Source: Lichina pygmaea
Taxonomy: Eukaryota > Ascomycota > Lichinomycetes > Lichinales > Lichinaceae
DNA length: 64,000 nucleotides
Assembly (NCBI GenBank): GCA_963422465.1
Contig: OY730169.1
Location: 4,836,001-4,900,000, forward strand
Direction: 5' to 3'
In this document: in pieces, positions 10,803 through 24,803 of the stretch
Layout: each line of letters starts with the position of its first letter
How positions within the stretch are numbered: the first letter of the stretch is position 1
The notes under the pieces: generated by a model
What the model saw: the letters and a program-made list of their open reading frames with translations, nothing else
Database searches by the model: none
What the model was told of the DNA's origin: nothing
Program-made: the position numbers and the translations under genes

Positions 10803-12626
10803 GAGCGCAGGAGAAGAAGAGGGGACTGAGGAAACAATGAAGAGCAGAGGCGCGAGAGGGACGAAGGCGAGTTATCAACCCGGACGAGTTAGTGGAGGGC
10901 CTGACAGAGGCGACCTGCCGGCCGCCACCATCCACATCGACCTGTGGAGGCGCGGTGCCATAAGCGCATGTGGGGCTTGCGACGGGTAAGGTGAGGTGCA
11001 CACCAGAGTGTCACGGCTGGGTGGCCTCGTTGCGGACTGCTGCATCTTCTGTTCGCCATGTTGGTGAGGCTTCGCTCGTACGAGTGGTCCTCTTCCATAA
11101 AAGGGGGTAAGAGCGCGGGACACATCTGAGATCAATCCCCAGCCGGGGGGAAACAGACGCCCCCTGAGATGGCGTCCAGAAACTACTTCACTTCCTCCAT
11201 GGCACGCACGCCCAGCGACACTCCAAAAGCTCTAGCTCCAGAGCATTGAGAGCGTGTTGTCATTGGACCCTCGGAAGTTCTGTCAGGGAGGCGGCTCACT
11301 TGCCGTCAGTGGCTGGCAAGGGCCAGCCCGCGGCGTCAGCACCGCAAAGCCCAAAGGGAGCTCGCCGAGGGTCCAACAATTAACAAATTTCGCGTTGTCC
11401 AGAAGTTGTCCGCCGCGGAGGCGAAGTCTTGCCGATCGTCATGCTCCCAACGGGGAACGGCCTCGAGACGCTACCGGTAACCAATGCCAAGAGACCGTTG
11501 ACACACCAGATGCGGCCACAGCCTGACCGAGAACGGCATTTCGCATCTGTACGGACCTCCTAGCATCGTCAACGGCAATTGCCTTACCAAGCACACGCCA
11601 GGTCGCAAGCCCTCGTAATTTGTACGGAGTACGTACGTATCGTACGAGTATAGGTACGTAAGTACGGTAGTTGCGGTCGGCAGTAGCTGTAATGGGGTGT
11701 TGGTGCACGTGGAGAAACCTCCAAAAGTGGCGTCGGAAACTTCCACTTCTGCCGGCCATTTCACAGGGACTCCACTTCTGGAAGTAAAAGGTGTCCCGAC
11801 CGTCGCTAGCGAGGGTGGCGGAGGTACGAAGTACCTCCCTGGCACGGGTAGCTAGCACTTCACCCCTTGGAACATCCTCGATCCTGGTCAAGAGACGTAC
11901 TCTACTACGTACATACGTCGTAGATTTCGTCTGCCTACTGTACAGGAGTAGTCTGACCACCAAGACGAATATTGTCCGAGCTGCTGAGATATGTAGAGCC
12001 AGTCTTTGCTCCAGGCAGGAACAGTGTGGCGGGTACGTGATTTTGTTGCTCAACTAGGAAGTGTCAGCGTTGCTGATTTTCAAAAGGGGTCATCCTGACT
12101 CTATTTTGCATGGTACGGCATGGAGCGCTGTACTTTCTGTCTGCACAAGATGTCTTTCCAAGATAAGTATCCTTCTTTCTCTCTTTGTTTTCACCATGTG
12201 TGTAGCCTGTAATTGTCCCCTTTCGAGGCTCTCTGCGCGCCTGTCTGCACGCTTTTCCGCACGCTTTGTCAGAGTTGTTATCATCTAGGTGTGGAAGAGC
12301 GGTGCGGCTTGTAAGAGTACAAAGACCTGAGATGTACGAGACGTAGCTCGCTGCCACGACAGAGACTTCTTTTGTGCTAGGATGGCTTGTCCCGAAACGA
12401 GAGTGAGTGAGAGAGACGCTAATATGGACATATCCTTGGAGAGGAAAGAGAGGAAAGAAAGAAAGAAAGAGACGGAGAGAGAGAGAGGAGGGATGAAGGT
12501 ATGATTCGGCATGACAGGCGAACAACTGATGAGTGTACGCAGAATGCAGGCATCGTGGGAGAGCAACATGGTGATTGTAGAGCCCCTAAGAAAGATGAAT
12601 TAGGATGAGAAAATGGTCCACGGCGC
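10803..12626. other. Gene-free stretch; contains a copy of the dispersed hairpin repeat
   Basis: At about 11778-11850 there is a partial copy of the outer arm of the 3.7-4.7 kb foldback: it runs from AGTAAAAGGTGTCCCGACCG through a hairpin GGAGGTAC-GAA-GTACCTCC to GGCACGGGTA (11841-11850). Around 11630-11670 is a tract of GTAC/CGTACG words. No gene supported. Confidence 0.5.
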
Positions 12627-15600
12627 TCATCGAAGAAACTGCTCGAGCCGCTGCCTCAGCGTCGCGCACTCCTCTCGCTTGTCCGGGTCGATGCCGTTCT
12701 CCGTGACGAGCCGCAGCAGCTGGCTCACGGCGGCGACGGTCTCGTGGCCGCCAAAGGGCTGCTGCACGGTGCGGATGGTGTCCTCGTACCAGCGGCGGCA
12801 GATGTAGAGGATGTCGTCGGCGATGTGCTTCCGGTTGCGGCCCTGGAAGGGCGCCTCGTCGTTGTAGAACATGCGCTCGAGCACCGACAGGATGACGTCG
12901 TACGGCACTTGCAGGTCCAAGAACACGTCGATGACCCAGTGCGCCGGCCCGACGTTGCGCTGGAACTCGAACGCGTACCGCTCGAGCATCGGGAGGAGGT
13001 CGGCTAGACGTTGCGGTGCGGGTTTGGCGTACGTCAGAAAGCTCTTGCCTTCCCCTCGAAGACTGGGGATGGACACTCCGGAGATGATGCTGGAAGAGGG
13101 ACGAGACGGAAACGTAAGACTTACAGATGGGAAAGACGTTCTCCGACAGATGCAAACGACTTCCCACGCTACGGGTCTTCTCGGCCACGGCCTCGTACGG
13201 CTGCGGCTGGCCCCTCTCGACGGTCTCTTGGTGGGTTTGGTCGATCAGGTTCTGCCACGTGGACGTGACGTCGGCTGGTCTGCGGTGGTCGGCCGCCTGG
13301 AAGATGAGCAGGCAGATGTCAAAGTAGCCCGCCGGATCAGCGTATATGTTGAACATCTAGCGACGAGTCCGGCGTGAGTGAATATGTTCGCGAGAATCGG
13401 CCAAGCGACCCCGTGGGACGACTTACGTGGGTCAACCCGAGTATCTGGCCATCCAGTTCATCGAGCACCTGGGTCCTGCGGTCTGGGTTCAGACGAGCGT
13501 CATTCTTCAGCCGCTGCAACAGGTCTTGCTGGATGTTGGAGACGGTAAGCAACTCTTGCACTTCGTGCAACAGCAGCTGTCGAGATTGTCGCGCGACGCC
13601 GTGCCTGACCGACGACGCGTTCGTCTTGGCGTTGCTCAGGTATTCGATGCGCTTGTCGAGGGACAGCAGGAACTCGCTCTTGGCCAGCTGAAGCTGCACC
13701 GACGCCGCCTCGTGAAAGTTTTCTCGTTGCGCGTGGTACCTCCACAGCAGGTTGGCGTGGTCGACGCTCTGTTTCGCTTTCTTCTGTAGGTATATGGTGA
13801 TGTAGTGCGAATCCACCGCCAGGATCCGGTCGGTTCGGCCCTGTGCCAAGTACCAGTCGTAGAGATCGTACTGAAACACCTCGTCGTCGGAGTTATCGAC
13901 GACATCGCGAGTTTCGTGGAACCTCGTCGCCGCCCTTGTGAGCATGCCGTCGACCACCTGCGGCTCTTGACGTTGAGCTTCGTCGACCCTCAAGATCACC
14001 TTGTGCACGAGCTTGTAGATGTTCGTCCGTGCGATGTACGCGTTCTGGCCGACGCCCTGCAAAAAACAGCATATCAGTGTAATGCAATCGGCAGTTGCGG
14101 TCAGCCGCAACGCACATCATCTCTCTTGCCGCTGTTTATCCACGCCAGAGCTCGGTTGCCACGGTCTGCCTCGTTCGCGACAGTCAACGCAAGTTTTATG
14201 GCACCTGTCATTGTTAGCTTCTCTCTCGGCTCCCACTCTCCCTGCATGCACCAGGACGCCGAGGAGCCGAACCTGCGTAGAAATCCATCGAGACAAACTG
14301 GTCCACGGCCAACTCGAGTTGTTCCCTCGAGAGACTCGCGGAAACTTGCTGGAAGAGCTTCAGACTTTCGTTCAGTAGCCGCCGGCCAAGCTCGGAGCTG
14401 TGTCCCGCCTCGGATGCTTTCTTGAGGTGCTCCTGGGCCTTGAAGATGATGACGTCGTCGGCGCTGCAGAAGCTGCCACAGCGTCGGCGCAAAGCCTCGG
14501 CAACGGTATCGACGTTAGCACCGTTCGCAATGCTCCTGTTGACGATAGCCTTCACGAGCTCCTTCGCCAGCTCTTTCCCCGAGACGGTCACGAAGAGCCC
14601 CTCGAACGTCAAAGCCCGCAACCGGTACTGCGGTTCGCGGGAGAGCGAGAATACAATCTCGTCCGCGCCTTCCTCGAAAAGTACCAGCACAAAGGAGATG
14701 CCCTCGATGATGTTGGCGGTGAGCGTGACGAGCGAGTGCAGAGCACGATGCTCGGCCTGCAGGAAGACCTCCTCCCTCTTGCTCTGAGCGCGGGTCAACG
14801 ATTCCGGCCCTGCCAAGCCGTCTATGAAGCTCTTGTTCAAGGCCAAAAATTCTTGCAGGTTCGTCATGTCACGCTGGATCTGTCGCAGTTTCTGCAGGCT
14901 GACGATGGGAACAACCGTCTTCCCGCCGGAAGGGGTGGAGTACGTCGTGAAGATAGGGGCTTGCCAGATCGACCTCACGAGACGCGACATGTACAACGCC
15001 ACGCCTTCATGTCGAGGGGAAGGTCTGACCATGTCGACGGTGGCCTCCGCATTGTCTTCCGGGACGGACGGCGCTCCGCCCTGGTCGATGAAGATCTTCC
15101 TGGCAAGGTCCGGGACCTCGCTGCCGGCCGCTTTGACCACTCTCGCGTCGGGAGGGATATCTTGGCCGTGGCCACACGCGACAGCTAAGGCGCTTGCCTC
15201 CAGCTCTGCTTTCGTGTAGAGCTTACCAAAGACCCTGACGAGGTCGTTCAGCTCCGCTTCGCTTCCGGAATACTGGATGCCGGCGGCCAGGACGTCAACC
15301 AGACGTTTCCTCCTGAGCACGTAAATGCCATTGTTGGTGAGAACGGCAATCTCGGCGACAGGCTTGTCGAACTGGATCGCAGGCTCGTTGCCGAAACCCA
15401 GCGGCGTGGAAGCGGCAACGTAGATCAGCGTCACCTGGCCAATGTCTTCGGCCTGGCTTCCGAGCGCCAGCCACGAGTAGCTTTCGTGAAAGGGGTGAGG
15501 CGGCTTGCTGCCTTGAGACGTGACGGTGTTTCGATGAAGCGTCTGACCGGACTCGGTCGCCGAGACGAAGAGCCGGTCGACGCGGCCCCGTTGGTCTTGG

Positions 15601-17100
15601 GTGAAACAGAAGAAGTACCCGGGGGAGAACCGCTCGGCCATGCGGGTGGGTTGAAGCGTCTGCGACGACGCGGCAGCCTTCGAGTCGTCGATCTGGGCCA
15701 AGGTAGCAACCCGAGCCGACGGAGCGCTCGGCTCTACAGGCGGAAGCCGGACGTGCTGGAGCTGCATGCTCGTCGGCGGCGCCGACGAGCTTGCCGACCC
15801 CCAGCTGCTGGCGGACGTGGCACTCAGGAATATCCGCCAGCCGGCCGAGGTTACGGCGACCAGATGCAGCTTCTGCGACTCCGTGGCAGGGATTGGGCTG
15901 ATCGACACGATGGACGTCTTCGGATCGACCGCCTCCGAAGGCAGCGCATGGCTCATGTTCGACAGCATCTGCGCGCGAGGCAGAGTGATGGTGCACTCCA
16001 AGCCGCCGTTGGGCCGAACGTGGAACGTCCGGATGGCGGACATGGACGAGAGCGTGTAGAGAAGATTCCGGCTATCGTCCGCCTTCATCTGAACGATGTG
16101 CTCCTGGGGCCGATGCACGAACGAGAACGCCGTGGACAGGGAACCCAGCGGAGGCGCCAAGGACGACAGCCCTGTAGCGGTGTGGTTGATCTTCCCGCAG
16201 CGACTCTGGAACCACTTCTCTTCCTGCTGGTAGGTCATCTCGTACACGTCATTCTCGCCTTTGACGGAGAAGAATATCCTCCCGGCGGCGCCTTCGATGG
16301 AGTTCACGATCGTGCCGCGAACGGACAGAGCCATGCGCGTCTGGTAGAGCGTGACGGCCGAGTTTCCCGCGGGTCCGGTCAGGCACGAGAGGCCGATCAG
16401 AATGATCTCGGCAGTGGTAGCTACCACGAGCAGATGGGTGATCTGCGAGGTGAAGACGTTCGGCTTCGGCAACAACAGCTTGACAGCCGTGATGCTGTTC
16501 GGCTGCTCCTCGAAGCCAACAAGCTCCGGATTGGGGTGAGTGTAGTCCCACAGGTAAAGCGCATTGTCGATGGTGATCCAAGCGTGCTTCAGCTCGGCGA
16601 AGAGACCCATCATCGTAGACACCTGCGCGCGGTTGTATTGCTCGAGGATGCGCTCGGGGATATCGTGCCTCGCCAGGAGGTGGAAAGGCTGCCATGTCAG
16701 CGTCACAGAAGGCCTGTAGCTGGAAGATAGAGATGCGGCTTGGGCTGCGACGGCGGTCGGCGGTCAGCGGTCGCGTTGCGAGCAGAAATGCAGCGGTCGC
16801 AAAGGACCCACCGATGATGGCGTCGAGCTCTGGATACTTGGCTTCCCTCGCCAAGGTCTCGTTGATCGTACGAGCAGCTCTCTCAAGCGGCTGTAGATTG
16901 TCTGGCTGTGGCGCCGGCGACGGGAGAGACAAGGCTTGAGGAGGTTCGGACGCTTGAGATGCGAGGGCCGATATGTCCGGGTACATCGGTTGCGAAGGAG
17001 CAGGTTGCGGTGTGGGCGACCGCTGCAGCCGACTCGGCGCAGGCGTGGCCAGGAAGGCGCCCGGCAAGGGCCTCTGCGGCGTCTGCACCGAGAGAGACAT
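12627..17100 (-). CDS. Nucleoporin Nup170/Nup155 (inner-ring scaffold)
   Basis: Six exons: 17100-16812, 16744-14273, 14204-14116, 14056-13427, 13356-13125, 13075-12627; 1386 residues, matching the roughly 1390 of Nup155 proteins. Family members build the inner ring of the nuclear pore and anchor it to the membrane. The N-terminal 100 residues are Pro/Gln-rich and disordered. Then comes the conserved start of the beta-propeller (YPELDAII.., DIPERILEQYNRAQVSTMMG, AWITIDNALYLWDY), a propeller to about residue 550, and an all-helical C-terminal half ending LRQRLEQFLR. Introns are 49-70 nt. The first junction is chosen (GTCGCAG acceptor) because it keeps phase and gives the conserved Ala-Gln/Ser-rich linker before the propeller. 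The gene runs in the same direction as the reductase gene to its right, 470 bp away. Confidence 0.93.
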
Positions 17101-17570
17101 CGTGTGCGTGCGAAAGCTCGTTCAAGATCCAGGCCGGAATGGAAGCCCAGCTGCTAGGGCTATCGATTCATGCTGCGACGTCCAGCAAGATCTAAAGCCA
17201 CTTCGGGACAATGTGGTGAGCAAGAGACACAAGGACATCGGATCAAGGTGGTGCCCCTGAAGGTTCTTACCGGCAAAGTCAGCCCACGTTGTTGGCGGAG
17301 TTGTGGAGCTGCGGAACGATTCTCTGGAAGCTGCGGCTTGGTTCTAGGAGAGGTGGTGTATCGCGTTATTTACGTATATACTCCGTACACCGTTCACTAT
17401 AGCGCCTCGGAAACTTCGCGAAGACGCACGCTCGGTTGCAGTAGCTTTGCGCATCACCTTGTCTACGGGCACCTCCATACTACTGTAATCCAAACAAATC
17501 CGCACAAATTGCTCGATTGATACCAATCCGTTGGAACGAGAGTAAGAGCTGATCGAGTCTTCGTCATTAT
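17101..17570. promoter_or_regulatory. Promoter of the nucleoporin gene and 3' flank of the reductase gene
   Basis: A 470-bp spacer between two leftward genes. It must hold the reductase terminator (right side) and the nucleoporin promoter (left side). I see no specific motif I would name. Confidence 0.4.
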
Positions 17571-18610
17571 TCACAGTCCCTTTTTTCCTTCCCTCTCGGC
17601 CTTTCTAAGAGCTCGGCGCCTGATGTTTTCATGCATCGTCTTGTTCCGCTCCACCACCACCCGATTCGTCGTCCCCGTCACAGTCGCCAGGGCCCAGTGC
17701 ATCAAGGCATGGCTCCAGTACGGCGTCGAGGTAAAGGCAAGACCCTGAGCCCCTCCGCTCCGACCGATCCTGCCGAGGACGGCACGGACAAAATTCCTAG
17801 GGTTTGGAATCAACGTGCTCGGTCGGCGAATCTTCGACATGGCCGACGTGACGAGATGGCTGATGACCAGCTCCACGTCGACACCGTGCGGGGCCAGCTC
17901 CGCGCCTAAGGCGGAGGACCACTGCTGCAGAAATGCTTTGCTACCGGAGTAGGTGGCGAGCAGCGGAGTGGGCAGCAGCCCACCGGTAGATCCCATGGTC
18001 AATATGAGGCCTCGTCCTCGCTGGACCATGCCGGGAGCAACAATCTGAGTGACCCGCAGCGTCGCCAGGCAGTTGACGGTAACGATGTCCGTCATCTCTT
18101 GCTTGGACCCGAGGATGAACGGCACGGGCATATCGTGTGACTTTCCCACGTTGTTCACCAGGACCGCTATATCCAGACCCTCGAGCGTGGCCTTGAGTCG
18201 ACGGTAGTCGTCTTCGTTGTTCTGTGCAAAGTCCATGGCGACGACCTTGGTGCGAACCGACATGGCGTTCATGTTCTCGATCTCGTGGGCAAGGAGCCCG
18301 AGTTTGCTCTCCGTCCGAGACACGAGAACGACGTTGAAGCCCTTCTGGGCGAGCTGAACAGCGTACTCTTTGCCGATGCCATCCGAGGCGCCAGTCACGA
18401 CGGCCCATGAACCCCTGCGGCCATACTTCCGAAGCTACAGCGAGCGTCACTACGGTTAGACTCGTACCTCAGCGGAGAGGTTCGATGGAGCATTCTTACG
18501 GATCTTCCACCGAGCACGAACAGACTCAGCAGTAGACGGACGTAGCCGAGTGCTTGGGAGAGAACGTACAAGAGCCCAATGCCTGCTAAGACCTGCACCA
18601 AGGTAGACAT
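17571..18610 (-). CDS. IFA38: Very-long-chain 3-oxoacyl-CoA reductase (Ifa38 type)
   Basis: Two exons, 18610-18500 and 18434-17571 (65-nt intron, GTAAGA donor); 324 residues. It performs the second step of the fatty-acid elongation cycle at the ER, reducing 3-ketoacyl-CoA with NADPH for very-long-chain fatty acids and thus for sphingolipids. A membrane segment spans about residues 5-30. The Rossmann nucleotide site TGASDGIG is at 51-58, NNVG follows, and the catalytic set is the Ser of MGSTGG and YSGSK. The C-terminus is KKGL, a dilysine ER-retrieval signal, which supports this identity over soluble short-chain dehydrogenases. It is divergently transcribed from ERG28 with 255 bp between start codons, so the two ER lipid genes probably share a promoter. 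Confidence 0.92.
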
Positions 18611-18865
18611 CGTGCTTCTGTGCTCGTTGTCCGATGCTGGAGCTGGCAGGGGCTGCTTGAGCTGGGTAGGTGATTAGACGCCCGTGACGCCACAGACGCG
18701 TTGGGTACTGATCGTACTGTAGGGTACCGTACCTTATACGATAGGCGGGGTCACGTGATAGTGATATCGTGTTTCGTACATACGTACCTTACCGTACCGG
18801 TACTCCGTACATACTGGCAACTTCTTCCGAGAAGACCGAGGCGTGCGAGGCCTTTCACGTCGAAC
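18611..18865. promoter_or_regulatory. Bidirectional promoter between the reductase gene and ERG28
   Basis: 255 bp separate the two divergent start codons. A CACGTG E-box lies near the middle (18752-18757, within TCACGTGA). There are several GTACC/GGTAC words on either side. The same E-box core occurs three times upstream of the EXPERA gene. Co-regulation of the pair is inferred from the geometry. Confidence 0.55.
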
Positions 18866-19339
18866 ATGGATCAGATCCTGCCTGCCCACCCAGGGCTACT
18901 TCCCAAGTGGTTACTTCTGGTAAGAACAGCCCAACTTCTAGGCAAACCCAGCGTCCTTCTCTGGGGATCTGACCGCATTGGGGTCGAACAGGTGTCGGTC
19001 GTGTCGGCCCTCAACAGCGTGCAGGCCTACAGTACATTGTCCTACACGAAGCGCGTGTACTCTGCCGCCCCGGAGCAGGTGACGAGCCTGAGCGGCCGCA
19101 CCTTTGGCACCTGGACCTTTCTTTCAAGCATCATCCGGCTGTATGCCGCGTACGATATCTCCAATCCGACGCTATATCAGCTGGCATTGGCCACGTATGC
19201 TGTCGCTTTCGCTCACTTCATGAGCGAGTGGAGGCTGTTCAAGACCGCGGCTTGGGGCTCTGGTCTTGCAGGCCCGATCTTTGTAGCGACAGGGACCCTG
19301 ACCTGGATGCTGCTGCAGAGGAACTTCTACGTCGCATGA
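18866..19339 (+). CDS. ERG28: Ergosterol biosynthetic protein 28 (Erg28)
   Basis: Two exons, 18866-18919 and 18992-19339; 133 residues. Erg28 is a small ER membrane scaffold that tethers the C-4 demethylation enzymes (Erg25-Erg26-Erg27) during ergosterol synthesis. Seen: the start LLPKWLLL, then SVVSALNSVQAYSTL, SGRTFGTWTFLSSIIRLYAAY and HFMSEWRLFKT, all hallmarks of the family, with four hydrophobic helices. The 72-nt intron is a multiple of three with no stop, so an unspliced message would still be open; I splice it because the 24 extra residues are absent from the family and a GTAAGA donor, CTGACC branch site and ACAG acceptor are present. The gene converges with GAL7, 171 bp apart. Confidence 0.92.
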   Translation: MDQILPAHPGLLPKWLLLVRTAQLLGKPSVLLWGSDRIGVEQVSVVSALNSVQAYSTLSYTKRVYSAAPEQVTSLSGRTFGTWTFLSSIIRLYAAYDISNPTLYQLALATYAVAFAHFMSEWRLFKTAAWGSGLAGPIFVATGTLTWMLLQRNFYVA

Positions 19340-19510
19340 GATGGCCTGGACGGAGGTCGTGTGCTCGCCTTCAGCGTTGGTCCAGTCGGGATGGAGCCAA
19401 AGGTCTGTACAATGCTGGGGCCACGGTCTTCTTGGCTAGACCAGTTCCTGATAACTGATGGATGGGAGAAGTCGACAAGGACGAGCCCACCAATCATCCA
19501 GTCCCAGTTC

Positions 19511-20972
<1,462 letters not shown>

Positions 20973-21259
20973 GGCTCTGTACGTAGCAACACCGACGTCG
21001 ACGGCGCAAATGCTGGGTTGCTTTAAGCGCCGACGTCCGTTGCAACGTTGCATGTGGGCAGGCATAATTACGGTAATCGTTATTCCGTTCCGGCCACACC
21101 ATGTGCGCTCGGGGTGTTTTTCCGTGGCACATGCCGGTTTATATGGACTGTACGGTATGTACCTACTAGAATCCAATCAGCTGTCATGTTGTTGACGTCT
21201 GGAGCGCCCGTTTTACATGAGCAGCGTGTTGTTGCCAACGCGATGAAGTTCAGACGAAG
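20973..21259. promoter_or_regulatory. Divergent promoter between GAL7 and the F-box gene
   Basis: 287 bp between two divergent start codons. No Gal4-type CGG-N11-CCG site was recognised; filamentous ascomycetes regulate this pathway differently, so its absence is not surprising. Confidence 0.4.
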
Positions 21260-22377
21260 ATGACGTCGGCCGGAGAAGGACCCACAAATACAGCCACAGC
21301 CCACGTCGAGCTGTATTCCCTACCTAATGAGGTAGGCCTCTCACCCGTTCAAGCTCGACGGATGGTCCAGGAGCAACTAATATGCCTTGTCAAAGCTCCT
21401 CATCCATATATTGTCTCTGCTGCCCAGTCGTGACCTGCTTCGGCTGGCTCTTGTGTCTCGCCGGTTCTGTGACCTCATCATTTACATTCTGCATGCAAGA
21501 CTACCACCGGCCACGGCCTTCGACGACGGAAGTCTCGTGCTCGAATTTTATCAACCGGGCGAAACAAGTCGGAAGCGGAGATGTACTTTTCTGCGCAGGG
21601 ACAAGTCTCACGATGCTTTTGGGAATCGGCTCGAGACCGCAGCTTTCCGGTTCGGTCGGTTGATGAGGCTCTACTACCACTTCTACCCGAGAGATCTTCC
21701 GGAGCGTGAGACGGTATATCTGGGTGCCTATAAGAGCTCCTCGCAGCTGTGCATGGGCGCCAAGCTCGTCGCCGAGAGATCTTCGCTCTGCGACTTGGGC
21801 ATCAAGACCACCATGTGCAAGGGAGTCATCCACGTCCAGCGCCAATGGTTGGCGGACCAAGCGCGTTTGCCATCAAGCACCTCCAGAGCTACGCAAGCCC
21901 CCCCACCAAACAGCACCGACGACTCACGTCAAGTTGGTGATCGACGGGACATCCTGTGGGTCGGCCGAGACCAAAATCTCGGAATACGGGCGTCCGTCGA
22001 AGATATCACATCGCTTGCGATATCGACGATGGTCAGGCTGATGGATCGGTATCCTCCTCCTGCTGATACTGCCTGGTATGAGATTAAGCCGACAGGTAAT
22101 TCCCCTCGCACATGATTGTGCGTCCGCTTGTCGATTTCAGATTCAGGAGGAATCTTGGTGTTCATTCGAGGAAGGGAGGGGTGACAAAGTTGGGTTGTCA
22201 CGACTCGATAAATGGTTTCTTTGGGCCTTTGAATGTCTTCTTTCAACCTTGAATACTAACCTCTGAACTTTAGAGGTAGTCTTACGTGCCAGCCAGGTGT
22301 TGCTCAAGGTAGAAGATTATCTCGGCAGCGAAATATTCATCATTCTGGGCATCAGGTCCTTGCGAGTCGTGGATTGA
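21260..22377 (+). CDS. F-box protein
   Basis: Three exons: 21260-21331, 21396-22095, 22274-22377; 291 residues. The F-box is split by the first intron: VELYSLPNE joins LLIHILSLLPSRDLLRLALV at residues about 17-44, followed by SRRFCDL, so residues 17-55 fit the Skp1-binding F-box. After it comes a region typical of fungal F-box proteins (FYPRDLPERETVYLG, CKGVIHVQRQWLAD, LWVGRDQNLGIRASVE). The protein ends in a helix EVVLRASQVLLKVEDYLG. The predicted job is substrate recruitment to an SCF ubiquitin ligase; the target is unknown. The last intron is 178 nt, longer than most. A low-complexity Pro/Ser insert lies at about residues 190-210. Confidence 0.78.
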
Positions 22378-22577
22378 GCCATCCCAGTGGCACAGTGAGT
22401 GTTCACTTCTTCCCCCGCGACAACATCGAACTCTTTGGCCCCTTGTGATTCAAACGCGGAGCTTTGTAGACGTTGGTGTTGGTTTTAACTCAGGCAAAAG
22501 ACGCTTGCTTATATCTTTGTCAGAGCCATCAGACATGGACACAATGAGCATGAAAAATTGCGTGCTAGTCCACAGTG

Positions 22578-23445
22578 TTATGTCCTTCCTTCCAGCTCTG
22601 TTTTTAGCACTCTTGCAAGTAGACTTTTCTCGACCGGCCTTTTCGCCAACCGACCTCCCTCGGCCATAACCCTTGCCATGATGGCCCCGAACTTGAGCTG
22701 TGCCCCTTCCTTCTTCAGCTCATCAACGGTCTGCTCTACCGCCTTCCTTACCTCCTCTTCTCCCACCGCATCTATCTTCGATGCGTACTCCTCCAGCACG
22801 GCCACCTGGGATTCTTCTTTCTCCTTGAGGTCGTCTCGATTGGCCGAGGCGAACTCCTGAGCCGCAGCCTTGGATGCGGCAACGCGTTTCTTGAGCAGGG
22901 CGAGTAGATTTAGGTCGGTCTTGATCGGGGAGGATGTCTTGGACGCGTTGGTGGTATCTGCCAGCAAGCCGCGGAGGACATTCAAGCTGCGATCGAACAC
23001 GGACAGACCTGTGAGCAGCGCGGACGACCAGGATGGCATACTCTCGAAGATATGTGCATACAGCCGGAGCTCAGAGGCGTCGGGCAGCGAAAGGGCGCTC
23101 ACCGAGTGGTATCTCTGCTCTTGAGGGCGGCGACCATGTCATTGCTGTTGCAGTCAGCAAGACCACCCGAAAGCATCTCAACGACCACCTCGAATTCGGA
23201 GTATGACTTCTTGGGCCGTCAAGGGAGACTCGGAAGACTTAGGTCGTGACAGGTCCCTCGACGTACCGGATTCTCTGTAGCATCGGAGGCACATCGTTGT
23301 CTGCACTGCTATTCGTGGCCGTCGTCGCCGCCGTCGCCGTTACGGACGACGACAACCGACAGTGCAGACAGGCTGTCCGTACCCCCCAGGCTGTGCTTAC
23401 AGCTGCTCTCCCCCTCATCATCCGCTCCAGGTATCGGAAAGACAT
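22578..23445 (-). CDS. AIM41: YqeY/GatB-like mitochondrial protein (Aim41 family)
   Basis: Three exons: 23445-23267, 23144-23103, 22986-22578; 209 residues. The middle exon is only 42 nt (NDMVAALKSRDTT). The joined sequence DMVAALKSRDTTRLNVLRGLLADTTNASKT is the hallmark YqeY start, followed by a Lys/Glu-rich helical bundle. YqeY resembles the tail domain of GatB that binds tRNA during amidation of Glu-tRNA; Aim41 is mitochondrial in yeast, exact role unclear. The first about 40 residues are Arg/Ser/Ala-rich with few acidic residues, as in a mitochondrial targeting signal. A second Met a few codons in could be the start instead. The acceptor of exon 3 (CGCAG) was chosen because only it restores phase. 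It converges with the F-box gene, 200 bp apart. Confidence 0.85.
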
Positions 23446-24803
23446 TGATGAAAGAGTCGTTACGGGTGCAGAAGCTTGAACGATCGGGGCTTTACGTAGT
23501 CACGGCTCTACGTATGTATGGAGTACGTACTCGTACGCAACTTTCGGAAAGCTACTGCAAGGGGTTGAAACTCAATGGAGCAAATCTTCTTCGACACAGT
23601 GAAATGATCACGTGGATGCGTGGAGTACTTCCGGTACTTCCGTACAGTGCTGTGTTTGTCCTCACACAGTATCGACTTTAGGTAGGTTCGTTTAGTCGCT
23701 AGTAATGAGATTGCAGTGCCTGATGGAACTGGCACGCTTGTCGCACTACTTATGACTAGTTCGACAGAGGGCCTGTATACTCGTACGCAGACTTGCTGTA
23801 CGTCCGTACGTACGTTACGTACGTAACTTACCGTACGAAAGTACGTAACGTACAGCAACTGTTTGGCCGCCGTGGGACGGTGACTTAGTCATCCAGAGAT
23901 GGCCTGCTAGGTTAGCTTAATCAGCCAGCCCATACTGTATCTCGTCACTGCTCGTATCGGCCTACGAGTAGTCTCTTGACCCCTTTACTGACGTAGGATC
24001 CTTCAGACCCGACGACCCTCTCTACAGTATGAGCACGAGTGTAGCAGCACTCGGCCATGTACAGTACTGCCGTACCAGTACGGAGTATGGAGTACTTACG
24101 TACACACGTACAGTATTCCGTACCTACCTACCTGAATAATCAATCAACGTTCCAGTCAGAGAGCTCTTGGAGTCAAGACGTCCAAGTAGTCCCGTATCAG
24201 AGGAGAAATCACAGTCGCTGAATAGGAGGTGAACGCTTACCGGTCCGTATGGTCTATCGTATGTGGGAACCGGGATGTTGGTTCTGGGGCAGCCGATTAG
24301 ATGGCATGATTCGCAAGGCTTACCCTATCATGGACAGCAAGGAGTTGGGAACTGAATGTCTGATCCATATCATGATCGCCCGTGCGCAGTGTATTCATTA
24401 TACTCCTGCTTTGACAGGTGAAGATGTCTGTGCCAGGTGGCATGATCTGTCGATCAAAACAATGAGACCAGACATTCAAGATATCCACCCTCCAGCTTCC
24501 CCCCTCCCCCCTTCTTCCCCTCCCTCACTCTCGCCCTCGGTATGTACAGTGGTGAATCGAGTGGGAGGGGTACCATGCTTCCGGCTAAGACGCCACAGGG
24601 TATATGTTGCCTGCGCCGGTGCGCCGGGACCGAGTAAGAAAGCGAGAAACAAAGAAACAAAGAAACAAAATAACCGTTCTCGTCGTCAGATCAGTCGTGG
24701 ACTAAATAAGGAAGCAGCTCGTACTGTATGAGCCGAGGCGAAAGTGCTGCTGTAATATGGTAGAAAAGAAGTTTCGTTGGACGGATGAGGACGCCGGGCG
24801 CCG
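23446..24803. other. Gene-free stretch rich in GTAC/CGTACG tracts
   Basis: Dense palindromic GTAC and CGTACG words at about 23505-23530, 23780-23860 and 24060-24125. Longest frames are short, overlap in several phases and show no domain. Confidence 0.5.

Noticed and set aside
15486-16730. A 414-codon open frame opposite the nucleoporin gene
   Set aside because: Shadow of the Nup170 exon on the other strand, rich in Arg/Gly with no domain.
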